Assembly (NCBI GenBank): GCA_030835085.1
Contig: JAUQWQ010000003.1
Location: 1 to 59,590, forward strand
From: Ignavibacteria bacterium
GTDB lineage: Bacteria; Bacteroidota; Ignavibacteria; Tepidaquicellales; OLB5
Direction of reading: 5' to 3'
Length of the DNA stretch: 59,590 nt
Positions within the stretch are counted from its first letter, which is position 1, and each line of letters begins with the position of its first letter. The notes under the pieces were generated by a model. It saw only the letters and a list, made by a program, of their open reading frames with translations. It was not told where the DNA came from and did not search any database. The position numbers and the translations under genes are program-made. Shown here piece after piece: positions 36,528 to 45,570 of this stretch.

Positions 36528-38263
36528 TTCAACACCACCATCTTTTTTGTTTGGGTAAACTCATTTGTAATGAGCGAATAAAAATACGCACCGCTTGGGA
36601 TATTTTCGGCGTTCCAGTCGATCTCGTAAATGCCGGGTTTGAGATTTTCATTTACCAGCGCCGCGATTTCTTTACCAAGTACATCGTAAATTTTAAGGGA
36701 GACTCCCAGTTTGTCTCCCCCTGACAGGGGGAGATTTAGAGGGGGTATTTGAAAACGTATTCTTGTCACCGGATTAAACGGATTCGGGTAATTCTGTAAT
36801 AGCTCATATTTTTGGGGAATCTCAGTACTTATTGGTTCAATTCCAATGGGCACGCAAGTGCGGAAATCGTTGTAATAATATTTAAGAGCGGAATCTGATA
36901 ACGATTGCAGCGCGCATACATTCTGGAAATTATTGCCGCCATCACGGGTAATCATGTAGCTGATAACCACTATTTGTGTATCGCCTGAGTTCATTGTAAC
37001 CGGACCCATATTAAACAGATCGCGCTTGTCACCCGGAATACTATCGTACCAGCCAGTCCTGCTGCATACATCGCCCGGGAATTTGAATGTTGTTGGTTGT
37101 CCGGTTATCCAATTGATAAATGTATTACCGCATCCGTCCTTTCCCCGCATGAAATTGAAAGCAAGTTCGGCATTGTCAGGGTCGCCGGTACATTCATTTC
37201 CTCCACCAATAAATGAATTAAATCCAGTTAAACCGGTTAATTTAAAACCCGTTACTGTATCATAGGGTAAATAAACTGTATCACTGTTTAGCCCTGTATT
37301 TCTAAGCGGACTCTGCAGGATTTTCATCCCTAAAGCAGGAGGATTCATGCCATAAACCTGATCATTATTATCTAAATTGTATTGAAAAACCAGGTTTTTC
37401 AGAGTATCACAGCCAATACCATCATCATTTGACTCTCCAAGATCTGAATCATTTGCATATGAAATATATGTGCTATCCCAATTCAGCGAACTCTTGTTAA
37501 TAATTCTGTACTTAACAAAATACATATCGCGAAGGGGAAAGCAGTTGAACATAAAATTAATCTGTTGTATTTCTACACCCATAGGTAATGTTCCGCCGGG
37601 AAGTGATAATTCTTGAACATGCTGAGTATTTGTACAATTTGTGTAATCCATGAAGACAAAGAAGGATAGCTCTTCGGGTCTTGCAGTCATTCCGTTGCCA
37701 ATGCCGGGTCTGTCGCCATCCCAAGCAGGCTGGTAGCCCGGTATTCCGTTTATTTCAACATACGGTGCACCCTTTTGCACAGGCCATACTGCCCAGGAAT
37801 CATAATTGAAAGTATATTGCCTTCCGCCTGCTATTTTATATCGTGTACCGCCTGAAAATAATGCAGGGTCGGTTAGTTGTACATAGTACCCGCGCCATGA
37901 AGGATCACTGCATACTGTTGATGGTGGAACTTGACCTATTTGTGGAATATTGCCGGGTGAGTAGTGTGTATTGTAGAATGAAGCTGCAAGTCTTAGCTCA
38001 CGCTCGGGTCCGACTTTTGCACCTAACCAAATACCTGAAGTAAACACAGCGGTAAGCCTTTGGGGGGATGTTGCAGGCCAAATGAAACCTGCAACACCGC
38101 TGGAAAAAGTTACTTTGTCATAATTAAAATATCCGTCAGTTCTGAAAACAGCGTTGATGTTGTTGCCCTGCATGAAAATTGTCTGTGCGGGTGCCAGTGA
38201 CTGTGAGTGGATTATTGATGCTGCTATCAATAAGAGGAACAGATAATTTACGAGGGTTTTCAT
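36524..38263 (-). CDS. T9SS cargo family A (A5), first gene of ATGA operon
   Basis: A 579-residue secreted paralogue and promoter-proximal gene of the seven-gene operon. Signal peptide residues 1-20 (ASIIHSQ). All nine operon-type cysteines are present, including SSYxxC replaced by PSTVCSDP, and DVCSRTGW in place of NACxRTGW. The sorting-domain loop has nine extra residues (PLNLPLSGGDKL), part of which is encoded by a different 21-nt palindrome at 36714-36734. It ends in KKMVVLK, with the stop in the ATGA overlap with B2. Upstream is a 205-base gap in which I recognise no TAnnTTTG box on this strand. Confidence 0.8.
   Translation of the reverse strand: MKTLVNYLFLLLIAASIIHSQSLAPAQTIFMQGNNINAVFRTDGYFNYDKVTFSSGVAGFIWPATSPQRLTAVFTSGIWLGAKVGPERELRLAASFYNTHYSPGNIPQIGQVPPSTVCSDPSWRGYYVQLTDPALFSGGTRYKIAGGRQYTFNYDSWAVWPVQKGAPYVEINGIPGYQPAWDGDRPGIGNGMTARPEELSFFVFMDYTNCTNTQHVQELSLPGGTLPMGVEIQQINFMFNCFPLRDMYFVKYRIINKSSLNWDSTYISYANDSDLGESNDDGIGCDTLKNLVFQYNLDNNDQVYGMNPPALGMKILQSPLRNTGLNSDTVYLPYDTVTGFKLTGLTGFNSFIGGGNECTGDPDNAELAFNFMRGKDGCGNTFINWITGQPTTFKFPGDVCSRTGWYDSIPGDKRDLFNMGPVTMNSGDTQIVVISYMITRDGGNNFQNVCALQSLSDSALKYYYNDFRTCVPIGIEPISTEIPQKYELLQNYPNPFNPVTRIRFQIPPLNLPLSGGDKLGVSLKIYDVLGKEIAALVNENLKPGIYEIDWNAENIPSGAYFYSLITNEFTQTKKMVVLK
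36714..36734 (-). repeat. In-frame 21-nt palindrome of a second type in A5
   Basis: Arms TCTCCCCCTG and CAGGGGGAGA flank a single A. It lies in the same sorting-domain loop as the 23-nt palindromes, but has a different sequence and translation (NLPLSGGD). Confidence 0.8.
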
Positions 38264-38468
38264 ATCTTTTTTTTAAAACATAGCTAAAAAAACAAGGATT
38301 GTCAATAAACAAATGAGAAATTATTAATTTAAGAGTTCATTAATCCTCTTATAAATAATTTGTATAGATAAGATCAATCAATTTGAAAATGTGATTAAAA
38401 TCAACTGAAATTCGCATTTTTGGATAATTTTTGTAAAGGACAACTTATTGAACACAAAGACAGGATTT
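38264..38468. other. Intergenic gap upstream of the seven-gene operon
   Basis: A 205-base AT-rich gap. It must hold the operon promoter if the operon has its own, and the end of the 38469-40064 gene's upstream transcript lies elsewhere. I found no clear -7 box on the minus strand, hairpin or repeat here. Confidence 0.4.
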
Positions 38469-40064
38469 TTACTTTTTTCTCACATAACCAAAGTAATTCA
38501 GCCAGAATGTAATTGTTATAAATGCCAAAACCGCAATTATAGTTGTCAGCATACTTTTGTAAACGAACAATTGCAGCAGTATCACTAATGTTCCGTATAT
38601 AAAAGGATATATTATCGAAGTCATTCTTTGCAGGGAATTGATCAGTGTATTTTCACGGGTGAATGGTAAGCTTCTGCTTAAAAGGTTATATATAGAATTG
38701 TACAAATTAGCAGCCGCGAAAATGAATATTGTATGCAATAATGCCTGGTGCATAGGGATCTTAATTGTAAAAATTATTCCTAGACCAATACATGCGGGAA
38801 TCAAAAGGTATACTACAAAAAACTTCCTGAAGCCGTTCCTGAAATTCCTTTTTGATGCAGCAGGGTATGAATCATAAACCCACGAAGCTCCGGAATAATT
38901 TGTTACTTTAACCCCTATTATGGCAGTGTTCAATACAACCAGAAGGCTGAGCAGCAGAGAAATGTGGAATACAGGTTTTATATCAAAATAATTTTTATCA
39001 AACGGCGGGGGTAACTGATTTGTTATCAGTGCAAAAATACCAAGGCCCAATGGGATAATTATCATAGGGAGTATCGCCAGTCTTACGGTTTTATCTTTGT
39101 AATATAGGGCACGTATCAGACCGTACGAAGAACGCTCTGTATTATTGCGCAAATATACGTTCTGTATGAGATCGCTTATCATTGCAAAGATAAAAAATCT
39201 TTTCTTTCCGGAACCGGCGGCTGCTATAACTCTTGAATTCAGAAATTTATCTCTTATGTGCACATAATTTTCATCAAGATACATTTTCAGGCTGAAGTAA
39301 CTTAAAATTGTTATCAGCAAAGGCATAACCAGTTTGATTATCAAACCTGCTTCGAGCAGGTACTGATTGCGCGTTGTTAAAAATGCAAACCATGCAGGCG
39401 GGAAGTAGTCAATTACTCCTTTTTGCTGAAGTGAAGCTATGTAACCGTTCACACTGCTGCCGGGTCTTCCTGTTATACCAAAAGAAATGAACTGGTAAGC
39501 CATAATGAGGAGCAGGATCATTCCCGCCTGGAATATCATTGTGTATGAGCCTACGCTTTTTGTGCGGAATACTTTCAGTGCCATACTGTACAGCAGTATC
39601 AGAACATTCGCTGTGAAGAAACAAAGCATTAATGCTGAAATATAGAAAAGAAGTGCCCGGGGGAAAGACCTGAGTATAGCGTAATAATAAATGCTGCCCG
39701 GCAATAGCAGGGGTAAAGATAATAACAGTAGATAACGGGTTATCATGTACATTTTTGCATTCACCAGGAGCTTCAGATCAATTGGCATTGCTGCAAGTAT
39801 TTCAGCCTCTGTTTTACTGGTTATGAGATTATCAAGCTCAGTAATAATTGTGAATGCAATTATAAGAGAGTAGAATAAAAACGTTAAGAATGAGAACTGG
39901 AATCCTGTCGGGTCAGCGTTTTGTTTAAGCAGTATCCATGGTAAAAATACTCCCGGTATGAAATACGAAATATTTAGCAGCAGCATTTTTCTGCCGGAAC
40001 CTGTTTTGCTCCTGGTTTCAAGTTTCAGCAGCAGGCTGCCGAGTATTTTTACTTTATTTATCAA
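38469..40064 (-). CDS. Multi-pass membrane protein, possible ABC-2-type permease
   Basis: A 531-residue inner-membrane protein with about 12 hydrophobic helices. The segment FTIITELDNLITSKTEAEILAAMPI between early helices resembles the cytoplasmic loop of large ABC-2-type permeases, but no ATPase gene is adjacent, so the assignment is tentative. The start is TTG, 14 bases after the mltG stop; the next in-frame Met is at residue 27. Together with mltG and the glycosyltransferase it forms a three-gene minus-strand cluster, of which it is the last. No terminator is seen after it. Confidence 0.55.
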   Translation of the reverse strand: MINKVKILGSLLLKLETRSKTGSGRKMLLLNISYFIPGVFLPWILLKQNADPTGFQFSFLTFLFYSLIIAFTIITELDNLITSKTEAEILAAMPIDLKLLVNAKMYMITRYLLLLSLPLLLPGSIYYYAILRSFPRALLFYISALMLCFFTANVLILLYSMALKVFRTKSVGSYTMIFQAGMILLLIMAYQFISFGITGRPGSSVNGYIASLQQKGVIDYFPPAWFAFLTTRNQYLLEAGLIIKLVMPLLITILSYFSLKMYLDENYVHIRDKFLNSRVIAAAGSGKKRFFIFAMISDLIQNVYLRNNTERSSYGLIRALYYKDKTVRLAILPMIIIPLGLGIFALITNQLPPPFDKNYFDIKPVFHISLLLSLLVVLNTAIIGVKVTNYSGASWVYDSYPAASKRNFRNGFRKFFVVYLLIPACIGLGIIFTIKIPMHQALLHTIFIFAAANLYNSIYNLLSRSLPFTRENTLINSLQRMTSIIYPFIYGTLVILLQLFVYKSMLTTIIAVLAFITITFWLNYFGYVRKK

Positions 40065-40078
40065 TTATTTCCGTTTAA

Positions 40079-41134
40079 TTAAGGCTGTGATTTTTGTTTC
40101 TTTTCCTCAAGCTCTTTTAAATACTGCTGGTATAGAGTAATGTTCTTTTTGTGTTCATCGTAACTTACTGCAAACCTGTGTGAACCATCGCCTTTGGCGA
40201 CGAAATAAAGATAGCTGTTCTCTTCCGGCTCTAATGCCGCAATAATTGAGCTTAACCCCGGGTTATTTATCGGACCCGGCGGTAAACCCTTGTATAAATA
40301 TGTATTATATGGTGATTCAATTTTAAGATCACTGTAAAGCAGCCTGTTCTTTGAACCTCCCGGCAGTATATACTGAACAGTAGGATCAGCCTGAAGTTTC
40401 ATTCCTTTTTTTATCCTGTTATAATATACACCTGAAATAGTTTTTTTCTCAGCTTCATATCTTGTTTCGCCTTCAATTATTGAAGCCATTGTTATCAGTT
40501 CGTTTAAAGTCAGATTCTTAGTCTTCATTTCTTCCCGCATTTCAGGGGTTACCCTTTTGCGGAAAGTTGAAGCCATAAGCGAAACGATTTCCTTTTCACG
40601 GTTTAGTGAATTGAATCTGAACTGGTAAGTATCAGGGAATAAATAACCTTCCAGGTTTTCGATTTTGCTTTCATCATCAAAGCCGAGAAGTTTTATCAGG
40701 CTATCGTTTTTGGCTTCTTCCACAAACCTTGCAGAATCAACCCCTATCTGCCTCTGCAAAAGTCTGCCAATCTGCCGGATATTCATTCCTTCGGGTATTG
40801 TTACCGTAACAGTTCTGATGATCGTAGGGTCTGTAATGGTACTTAATACATTCAGGTATGTCAGTCCGTTCCCGAATTTATATTCACCCGGTATCAGGTT
40901 ATCCTGTTTACCGAAGAGTCTGCCGATGGCAATAAAAACATACTTGCTATAGATTACCTGGCTTTGCTCAAGTTTTTCGGCAACGCTTCTGAGGTTATCA
41001 CCCCTGGTAATTTTTACGGCTATATCGGTTGCTGAATTATTGTACCCGCGGTTTAAAAAACCAAGCTGCAGTGTTAAAAACACCGCAAATGAAAAAATAA
41101 ACACCGAAGGATAAATAATTACGCGAAATTTCAA
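40079..41134 (-). CDS. mltG: Endolytic murein transglycosylase MltG
   Basis: A 351-residue membrane-anchored lytic transglycosylase that cleaves nascent peptidoglycan strands. An N-terminal helix (residues 5-25) anchors it, a LysM-like region (about 37-100) follows, then the YceG domain. Diagnostic segments are VTIPEGMNIRQIGRLL, LEGYLFPDTY, ITMASIIEGETRYEAEKK (catalytic Glu221), VYYNRIKKGMKLQADPTVQY, SPYNTYLYKGLPPGPINNPG and AALEPEENSYLYFVAKGDGSH. The length is normal for the family. The start is TTG, nine bases after the stop of the glycosyltransferase gene, so co-transcription is likely. The C-terminus is Lys/Glu-rich. Confidence 0.93.
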   Translation of the reverse strand: MKFRVIIYPSVFIFSFAVFLTLQLGFLNRGYNNSATDIAVKITRGDNLRSVAEKLEQSQVIYSKYVFIAIGRLFGKQDNLIPGEYKFGNGLTYLNVLSTITDPTIIRTVTVTIPEGMNIRQIGRLLQRQIGVDSARFVEEAKNDSLIKLLGFDDESKIENLEGYLFPDTYQFRFNSLNREKEIVSLMASTFRKRVTPEMREEMKTKNLTLNELITMASIIEGETRYEAEKKTISGVYYNRIKKGMKLQADPTVQYILPGGSKNRLLYSDLKIESPYNTYLYKGLPPGPINNPGLSSIIAALEPEENSYLYFVAKGDGSHRFAVSYDEHKKNITLYQQYLKELEEKKQKSQP

Positions 41135-41143
41135 TATTACAGT

Positions 41144-43147
41144 TTATTTAGTTTTGAGCGTATCAGTCTTTACCGGATCCGTTTTTAACGGCTCCAATTT
41201 GTTAAGCTGATTTAATACAGAAGTATCCTGCGGGTTAATTGCCAGGTATTTCGTTAGAACATTACGTGAATCATCAGTCTTCTGCTGTATCCTGTATAGA
41301 TTACTGAGAGAAAGAACCGCATCTTTGTAATCAGGGTATAATTCAATTGCCTTCAGCAGGTTCTTTTCGGCTGATGCCCCGTCATTGGTAAATGAGTTTA
41401 CATATGCCATCATAAAATAGGTCAAAGAGCTGTTGGGGTCCATCGCAGCAAGCTGCTTTAATACGCTCATAGCCTGCGGGTACTGCTTTGAACTGATAAG
41501 CTGGCTTACATACTGAATTCCGCTGTTAACTTCTGTTGAAAGAAGGTGAGTTTTGCCCGGGATATATTTATATACCTGCATTATTTCAAAGGCATTTTCC
41601 CCGGCGGTAAATAAAGCCGGCTGGTTAACAACCTGGAACCACTCTTTTAAAAATGCCATATAAGTCACATTTTTCTTTATTATCTGTTCTTCGACAAAAC
41701 CGGCAAATTCTTTGGTATTAAGCTTTGAAATGAATTCAGGATTTATCAATCCTACCACATCAACAACTTTTCTATCGGAATAATAAGCTATTGCACCTAC
41801 ATCATGGGTCGCAATTGTGGAACCCTCAGGGGTATTGTTTTTGAGCCACTTTGCTGTTTCAACCTGCCTAATATAGATGTGGCGTGACTGGTCCTGGAAT
41901 ATTTCTTTGGTTGAGTTATACTCAGATGCGAAATAAACAATTGTTCCGGCAAGCAAAATCACATTTAATCCGTTTACCAGCTTGCTGTCACCAATATAAT
42001 TTGCAAACCATCTGAAGAACTCCCTTCCGCCATAAACTGAAATTAAGATATAGAACGGAAATACCGGCATCATATACCTGCCGAAACGGTGTGCGTATGG
42101 CAGTTTATACCAATACATGAAAATAAGAAGTGCTATAAAAATAAAAGCAGGTAAAAGGGGATTATACTTCAGCTTAAAGGAATCAGATGCAAGTTTGAAT
42201 ACTCCAAAAACAAAAGGAATAAAAATTAATAGGTAAGCAGATTCAGTGAAATATTCCCATACTTCGAGTTTCAGAAATTCTGAGCGGCTGCGGAACTCCG
42301 CGGAATAATATGCAAGCTTTGCGCTGTATGTGTTTGGTAAAAGGGAACCGGCTATAATATAATTCATAGCAAAATATGCTGCCATTATAGCTCCAAAAAT
42401 TCCGGCAATTTTATAAAGGTCCTTTTTTTCAAATAATAAAATATCAGTGTTATCTTTGGGTGAGCGGTTCTTAAGGTAAACCCTGAAGAAATAATCAGCA
42501 GCAATTGCGGCTATGAAAGCGAGCGCATCGGGTCTTGTCCAGAAGGTCAGCCCTAATGTTACAGCAAAGCCAATTGCATTCATTTTGCGGTAATAATAAT
42601 AGCAGGCTACCAGCAGGAAAATGTAAAGCGTGGTTTCCATTCCGGTTACAGAAATAAAATTTAACCACTTATCAAATACCAGCAGCAAAGCTGCGGCAAT
42701 AGCCAGCCAGTTTTCCTTCGGGAAAAATGTGCCGCTTAGTTTATAGAAATAGTACACAGAAAATGCGAAAAAAATTATCCCGATTACATAGCTCAGCCAC
42801 ATTTCATTTTTTGTGATCAGGAATCCCGCAGCCAGAATAATGGTATAAATTGGGGATGTTGAGCCGGCGGTTACCACTTCATTTTTAAAATATGAGAAGC
42901 TGCCGTACTCGGCAAGGTTCTTTGCAAACTGCAGATGTATCCACGGGTCATCCAGCGGGAAGCTGTTGTAATGATTTACCGAATAGGCGTAATATACATA
43001 ATAATATGGCAGAACTATTGAGAGTATAAGCAGAGCTGCAATAATAATTAATCCTGTTGTGTGACTTAAGTTAAGATCAAATGATATATCAACTATTTTT
43101 TTGACGTTTTTTTGCTGTTTTACCTGTTTTTTTGAAGGTTTTGCCAT
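41144..43147 (-). CDS. GT-C-fold glycosyltransferase with C-terminal TPR repeats
   Basis: A 667-residue membrane protein. Residues 1-25 are Lys-rich and cytoplasmic. About 11 transmembrane helices follow (28-425). The first extracytoplasmic loop has the Asp-Asp pair expected of GT-C enzymes (FPLDDPWIHLQFAKN), then VVTAGSTSPIY. Residues about 430-545 are a soluble domain (TPEGSTIATHDVGAIAYYS, VVDVVGLINPEF) found in related mannosyltransferase-like proteins. Residues about 550-650 contain TPR-like helices. It probably transfers a lipid-linked sugar to a surface substrate; the acceptor is unknown. First gene of the cluster, with a good promoter candidate upstream. Confidence 0.75.
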   Translation of the reverse strand: MAKPSKKQVKQQKNVKKIVDISFDLNLSHTTGLIIIAALLILSIVLPYYYVYYAYSVNHYNSFPLDDPWIHLQFAKNLAEYGSFSYFKNEVVTAGSTSPIYTIILAAGFLITKNEMWLSYVIGIIFFAFSVYYFYKLSGTFFPKENWLAIAAALLLVFDKWLNFISVTGMETTLYIFLLVACYYYYRKMNAIGFAVTLGLTFWTRPDALAFIAAIAADYFFRVYLKNRSPKDNTDILLFEKKDLYKIAGIFGAIMAAYFAMNYIIAGSLLPNTYSAKLAYYSAEFRSRSEFLKLEVWEYFTESAYLLIFIPFVFGVFKLASDSFKLKYNPLLPAFIFIALLIFMYWYKLPYAHRFGRYMMPVFPFYILISVYGGREFFRWFANYIGDSKLVNGLNVILLAGTIVYFASEYNSTKEIFQDQSRHIYIRQVETAKWLKNNTPEGSTIATHDVGAIAYYSDRKVVDVVGLINPEFISKLNTKEFAGFVEEQIIKKNVTYMAFLKEWFQVVNQPALFTAGENAFEIMQVYKYIPGKTHLLSTEVNSGIQYVSQLISSKQYPQAMSVLKQLAAMDPNSSLTYFMMAYVNSFTNDGASAEKNLLKAIELYPDYKDAVLSLSNLYRIQQKTDDSRNVLTKYLAINPQDTSVLNQLNKLEPLKTDPVKTDTLKTK

Positions 43148-43193
43148 CTATAAATATGTTACAGTTTTATTTAGAAATTTGCTTATACGTGCT

Positions 43194-43224
43194 CAAAAAT
43201 AGCAATTTTATGCGTGTTATTCAA
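43194..43224 (-). promoter_or_regulatory. Promoter candidate ATTG-N20-TATTTTTG
   Basis: On the minus strand, TTG at 43224-43222, 20-base spacer, and TATTTTTG at 43201-43194. The start of the glycosyltransferase gene is 46 bases downstream. The same spacing occurs at two other genes in this window. Confidence 0.55.
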
Positions 43225-43289
43225 TTTAAATGAGAAATCTTTTAGGAAGTTAAATGATTACAGTTTATAGTTTATATTAACAATATATG

Positions 43290-43297
43290 TATATTTG
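43290..43297 (+). promoter_or_regulatory. Candidate -7 box (TATATTTG)
   Basis: Perfect TAnnTTTG match 19 bases before the start at 43317. An AAGGAG ribosome binding site follows at 43303-43308, eight bases from the ATG. No -33 TTG is seen. Confidence 0.5.
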
Positions 43298-43316
43298 AAC
43301 TTAAGGAGAAATAAAT

Positions 43317-43661
43317 ATGATAAAAAATCACATTATTATGATCGTCAATGCTGTTGTATTAATAGCTTTGGGTGTTTACGGCTATTTTACATCAGGTAGT
43401 CCAACTGCACTTATAGCGCCCGCAATAGGCCTGATACTTTTTATTCTTTCTTTCCCAACTAAGAAAGAAAACAATACAATGGCTCATATTGCCGTTGTTT
43501 TAACACTTATTGCATCAATTGCATTTATCGTAATCGGATTCAGAAGGGGCAATGCAATGGTTATTGGCATGGGGATCTTTACATTTGTTTGTTTTGATCT
43601 TTATGTGCTGAATTTTATTCTGAGGAAAAGACAAAGAGATTTGAATAAAGCGGGCAAATAG
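43317..43661 (+). CDS. Small four-helix membrane protein
   Basis: A 114-residue protein with about four hydrophobic helices (residues 6-24, 28-46, 54-74, 80-100) and a basic C-terminal tail (RKRQRDLNKAGK). The first half, GVYGYFTSGSPTALIAPAIG, is reminiscent of TMEM14-like small membrane proteins, but the match is too weak to name it. It has one of the better ribosome binding sites in the window (AAGGAG, eight bases from ATG), so it may be well expressed. Monocistronic, with a promoter candidate and a terminator of its own. Confidence 0.7.
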   Translation: MIKNHIIMIVNAVVLIALGVYGYFTSGSPTALIAPAIGLILFILSFPTKKENNTMAHIAVVLTLIASIAFIVIGFRRGNAMVIGMGIFTFVCFDLYVLNFILRKRQRDLNKAGK

Positions 43662-43691
43662 TACTAAACAGATTACATACTTAACAACAAT

Positions 43692-43720
43692 AAGGGGCAT
43701 AATGTATGCCCCTTTGTTTT
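43692..43720. terminator. Terminator between convergent genes
   Basis: Perfect 10-bp stem AAGGGGCATA with TATGCCCCTT, ATG loop, followed by TGTTTT. It serves the small membrane protein and possibly the convergent gene at 43743. Confidence 0.8.
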
Positions 43721-43742
43721 ATATTCTGTTTTTATCTGGATT

Positions 43743-45413
43743 TTATCTTACCAGAGAAAGCTTCTTCGTATCTTTAAAAATTCTTCCGCTTAAGGTTCTT
43801 GCTTCGAGTGTATAAAAATAAATTCCTGAACCAAGTCCTGCAGCATTAAACCGGGTGCTGTAGCTGCCAGCTGAATAATTCCTGTTTGTCAAAAGCTTTA
43901 CTTCTCTGCCAAGCAGGTCGTATAACCTTAATGTTACAAATCCCGCTTCAGGAATTGAAAAACTTATCTCAGTTTCAGGGTTAAATGGATTTGGATAGTT
44001 CTGCTCAAGAGAGAATTTCGCGGGTGTAGTATTGTTCCCGATTGCAAGCGGTACGTCGTTTGTATCAATGAATACATTATATACTTCGCCTCCGTTGCCA
44101 AACGACCTTGCGTGTATTGCTTTTCCGCTGGCAATGACAGTGCTGCCGTCAGCTGATGCATTACACCAGAAGAATGATCCGGGTGATGATACCCCGAAGA
44201 TCGGGGCGGCTGCCGGTATACTTGTTTTGAAGACCAGCAGGTCACTGTTGTTATTTCCAAGATCACCGTAAGTGGATGCTGCAAGTATTTTCCCGTTCTT
44301 AGAAAAAGATACGCTTGTTACCTGGTCGCCGGTATTCGGATAGGTCCATACTGCAGTTGAGCTTGATGTATTGAAATACTTTATTCTGCCGTCAAAACCT
44401 CCGCCGCTTACAAACACAAGAGTGCCGCAGGCTATCTTCGTTCCGTCATAGCTGATATCAACCGCAGTCATCCAAGAACCGCCTTCGGCTGCCTGCCATA
44501 GGAAATTGTACGTACTTCCATTCCACTGGTATACCCTCATTACGCCGCTGTAATTTATTGTAGCAATGTAGCTGCCGTTACCGCTTATCCCTTGCTGAAA
44601 CTGTGTTCCGCTGGTTGCTGAGGGATTGACTGACCCTGAATGAACAAGCTGGCCTGTATATGTTCTGAAAACGTAAAATCCAAGATAGGTGTTAACGATC
44701 ACTAGTGAATCATTACCTGACATCTTTATGCCCTGGATAGTTGCGCCGCCGGTATTATTCGTCTGCCCGACCCTGTAGCGCCATACCCAGTTTGTTGAAT
44801 TCCTGTTGAACCCGAATATCCAGCTCGAGTCATTTCTTGAAGCGCAGGCAATGATAAAATCACCCTGTGAAGTAATATCTACCGGTCCTGCCAGGCCTGT
44901 ATCAGGTAACTGGGTTTCAAGGTTAAAATCAAATATGGGCGTATTGCTTGCCCGGTTAAAAATATAAATATTATGATAGCTACCGTTGACTATATATCCG
45001 CCTGTATCTGATATTGCAACGTAATTAACAAAAGTATTCGGATTGGAGGAATATTCCCATAGCGGTGTTGCTGAATTGTTATCGTACAGCGCCACTCTTT
45101 CTGTATTCAAACCCCAGCCTGCTGTTGGGAACAAACCATTCTTACTAACTGCACATCTGTCACCGATGGCAATCGGGTCGCTGCATATCCACCTAATGGT
45201 TGAGGCATTCAGGATATTGCTTTGGGGTATTATTACAGGTGCTGAATAAATTCCCTGCGGGGCGTTAAGGATGATTTCTCTGCTTTGTTGCTGCCCGCCA
45301 GAATACAAATACTGTGTTTGGGATTGAGGAAGTTCACGACTTAACGGCTGGCTAAGTGCCGGCAGGGATAAAACAATGGTTGAAATTACAAACAGAAGAA
45401 TTATTTTGTTCAT
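43743..45413 (-). CDS. T9SS cargo: WD40/PQQ-like propeller protein
   Basis: A 556-residue secreted protein. Signal peptide residues 1-21 (PALSQ). Residues about 75-455 form a propeller with repeats such as VALYDNNSATPLWEYSS, GYIVNGSYHNIYIFNRAS, GDFIIACASRNDSSWIFGFNRNSTNWVWRY and DGRIKYFNTSSSTAVWTY. This pattern of recording a state and then displaying a strand with Trp is close to the PQQ/WD40 type. NYPNPFNP lies near residue 473, with standard spacing. It ends in KKLSLVR, with Arg instead of the usual final Lys. The function is unknown. Confidence 0.82.
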   Translation of the reverse strand: MNKIILLFVISTIVLSLPALSQPLSRELPQSQTQYLYSGGQQQSREIILNAPQGIYSAPVIIPQSNILNASTIRWICSDPIAIGDRCAVSKNGLFPTAGWGLNTERVALYDNNSATPLWEYSSNPNTFVNYVAISDTGGYIVNGSYHNIYIFNRASNTPIFDFNLETQLPDTGLAGPVDITSQGDFIIACASRNDSSWIFGFNRNSTNWVWRYRVGQTNNTGGATIQGIKMSGNDSLVIVNTYLGFYVFRTYTGQLVHSGSVNPSATSGTQFQQGISGNGSYIATINYSGVMRVYQWNGSTYNFLWQAAEGGSWMTAVDISYDGTKIACGTLVFVSGGGFDGRIKYFNTSSSTAVWTYPNTGDQVTSVSFSKNGKILAASTYGDLGNNNSDLLVFKTSIPAAAPIFGVSSPGSFFWCNASADGSTVIASGKAIHARSFGNGGEVYNVFIDTNDVPLAIGNNTTPAKFSLEQNYPNPFNPETEISFSIPEAGFVTLRLYDLLGREVKLLTNRNYSAGSYSTRFNAAGLGSGIYFYTLEARTLSGRIFKDTKKLSLVR

Positions 45414-45514
45414 AACTGTGAAATTAGTTTGGTGAAAAAAATAGATCTATATTACATTTTAATACAATTTTAATGTAAAAACAATTTAATACAGCGTGCA
45501 ATTAACTTGATGCA

Positions 45515-45545
45515 AATAAAAAGGGGGACTGTAAGCAGTCCCCCG
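45515..45545 (-). terminator. Terminator of the 45571-46602 gene
   Basis: A 9-bp stem of GGGGGACTG with CAGTCCCCC, loop TAAG. On the minus strand the stem is followed by TTTTTATTT. It lies 26 bases after the stop. Confidence 0.85.
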
Positions 45546-45570
45546 GGAAAACCAAAATTGCTGAAAAATA

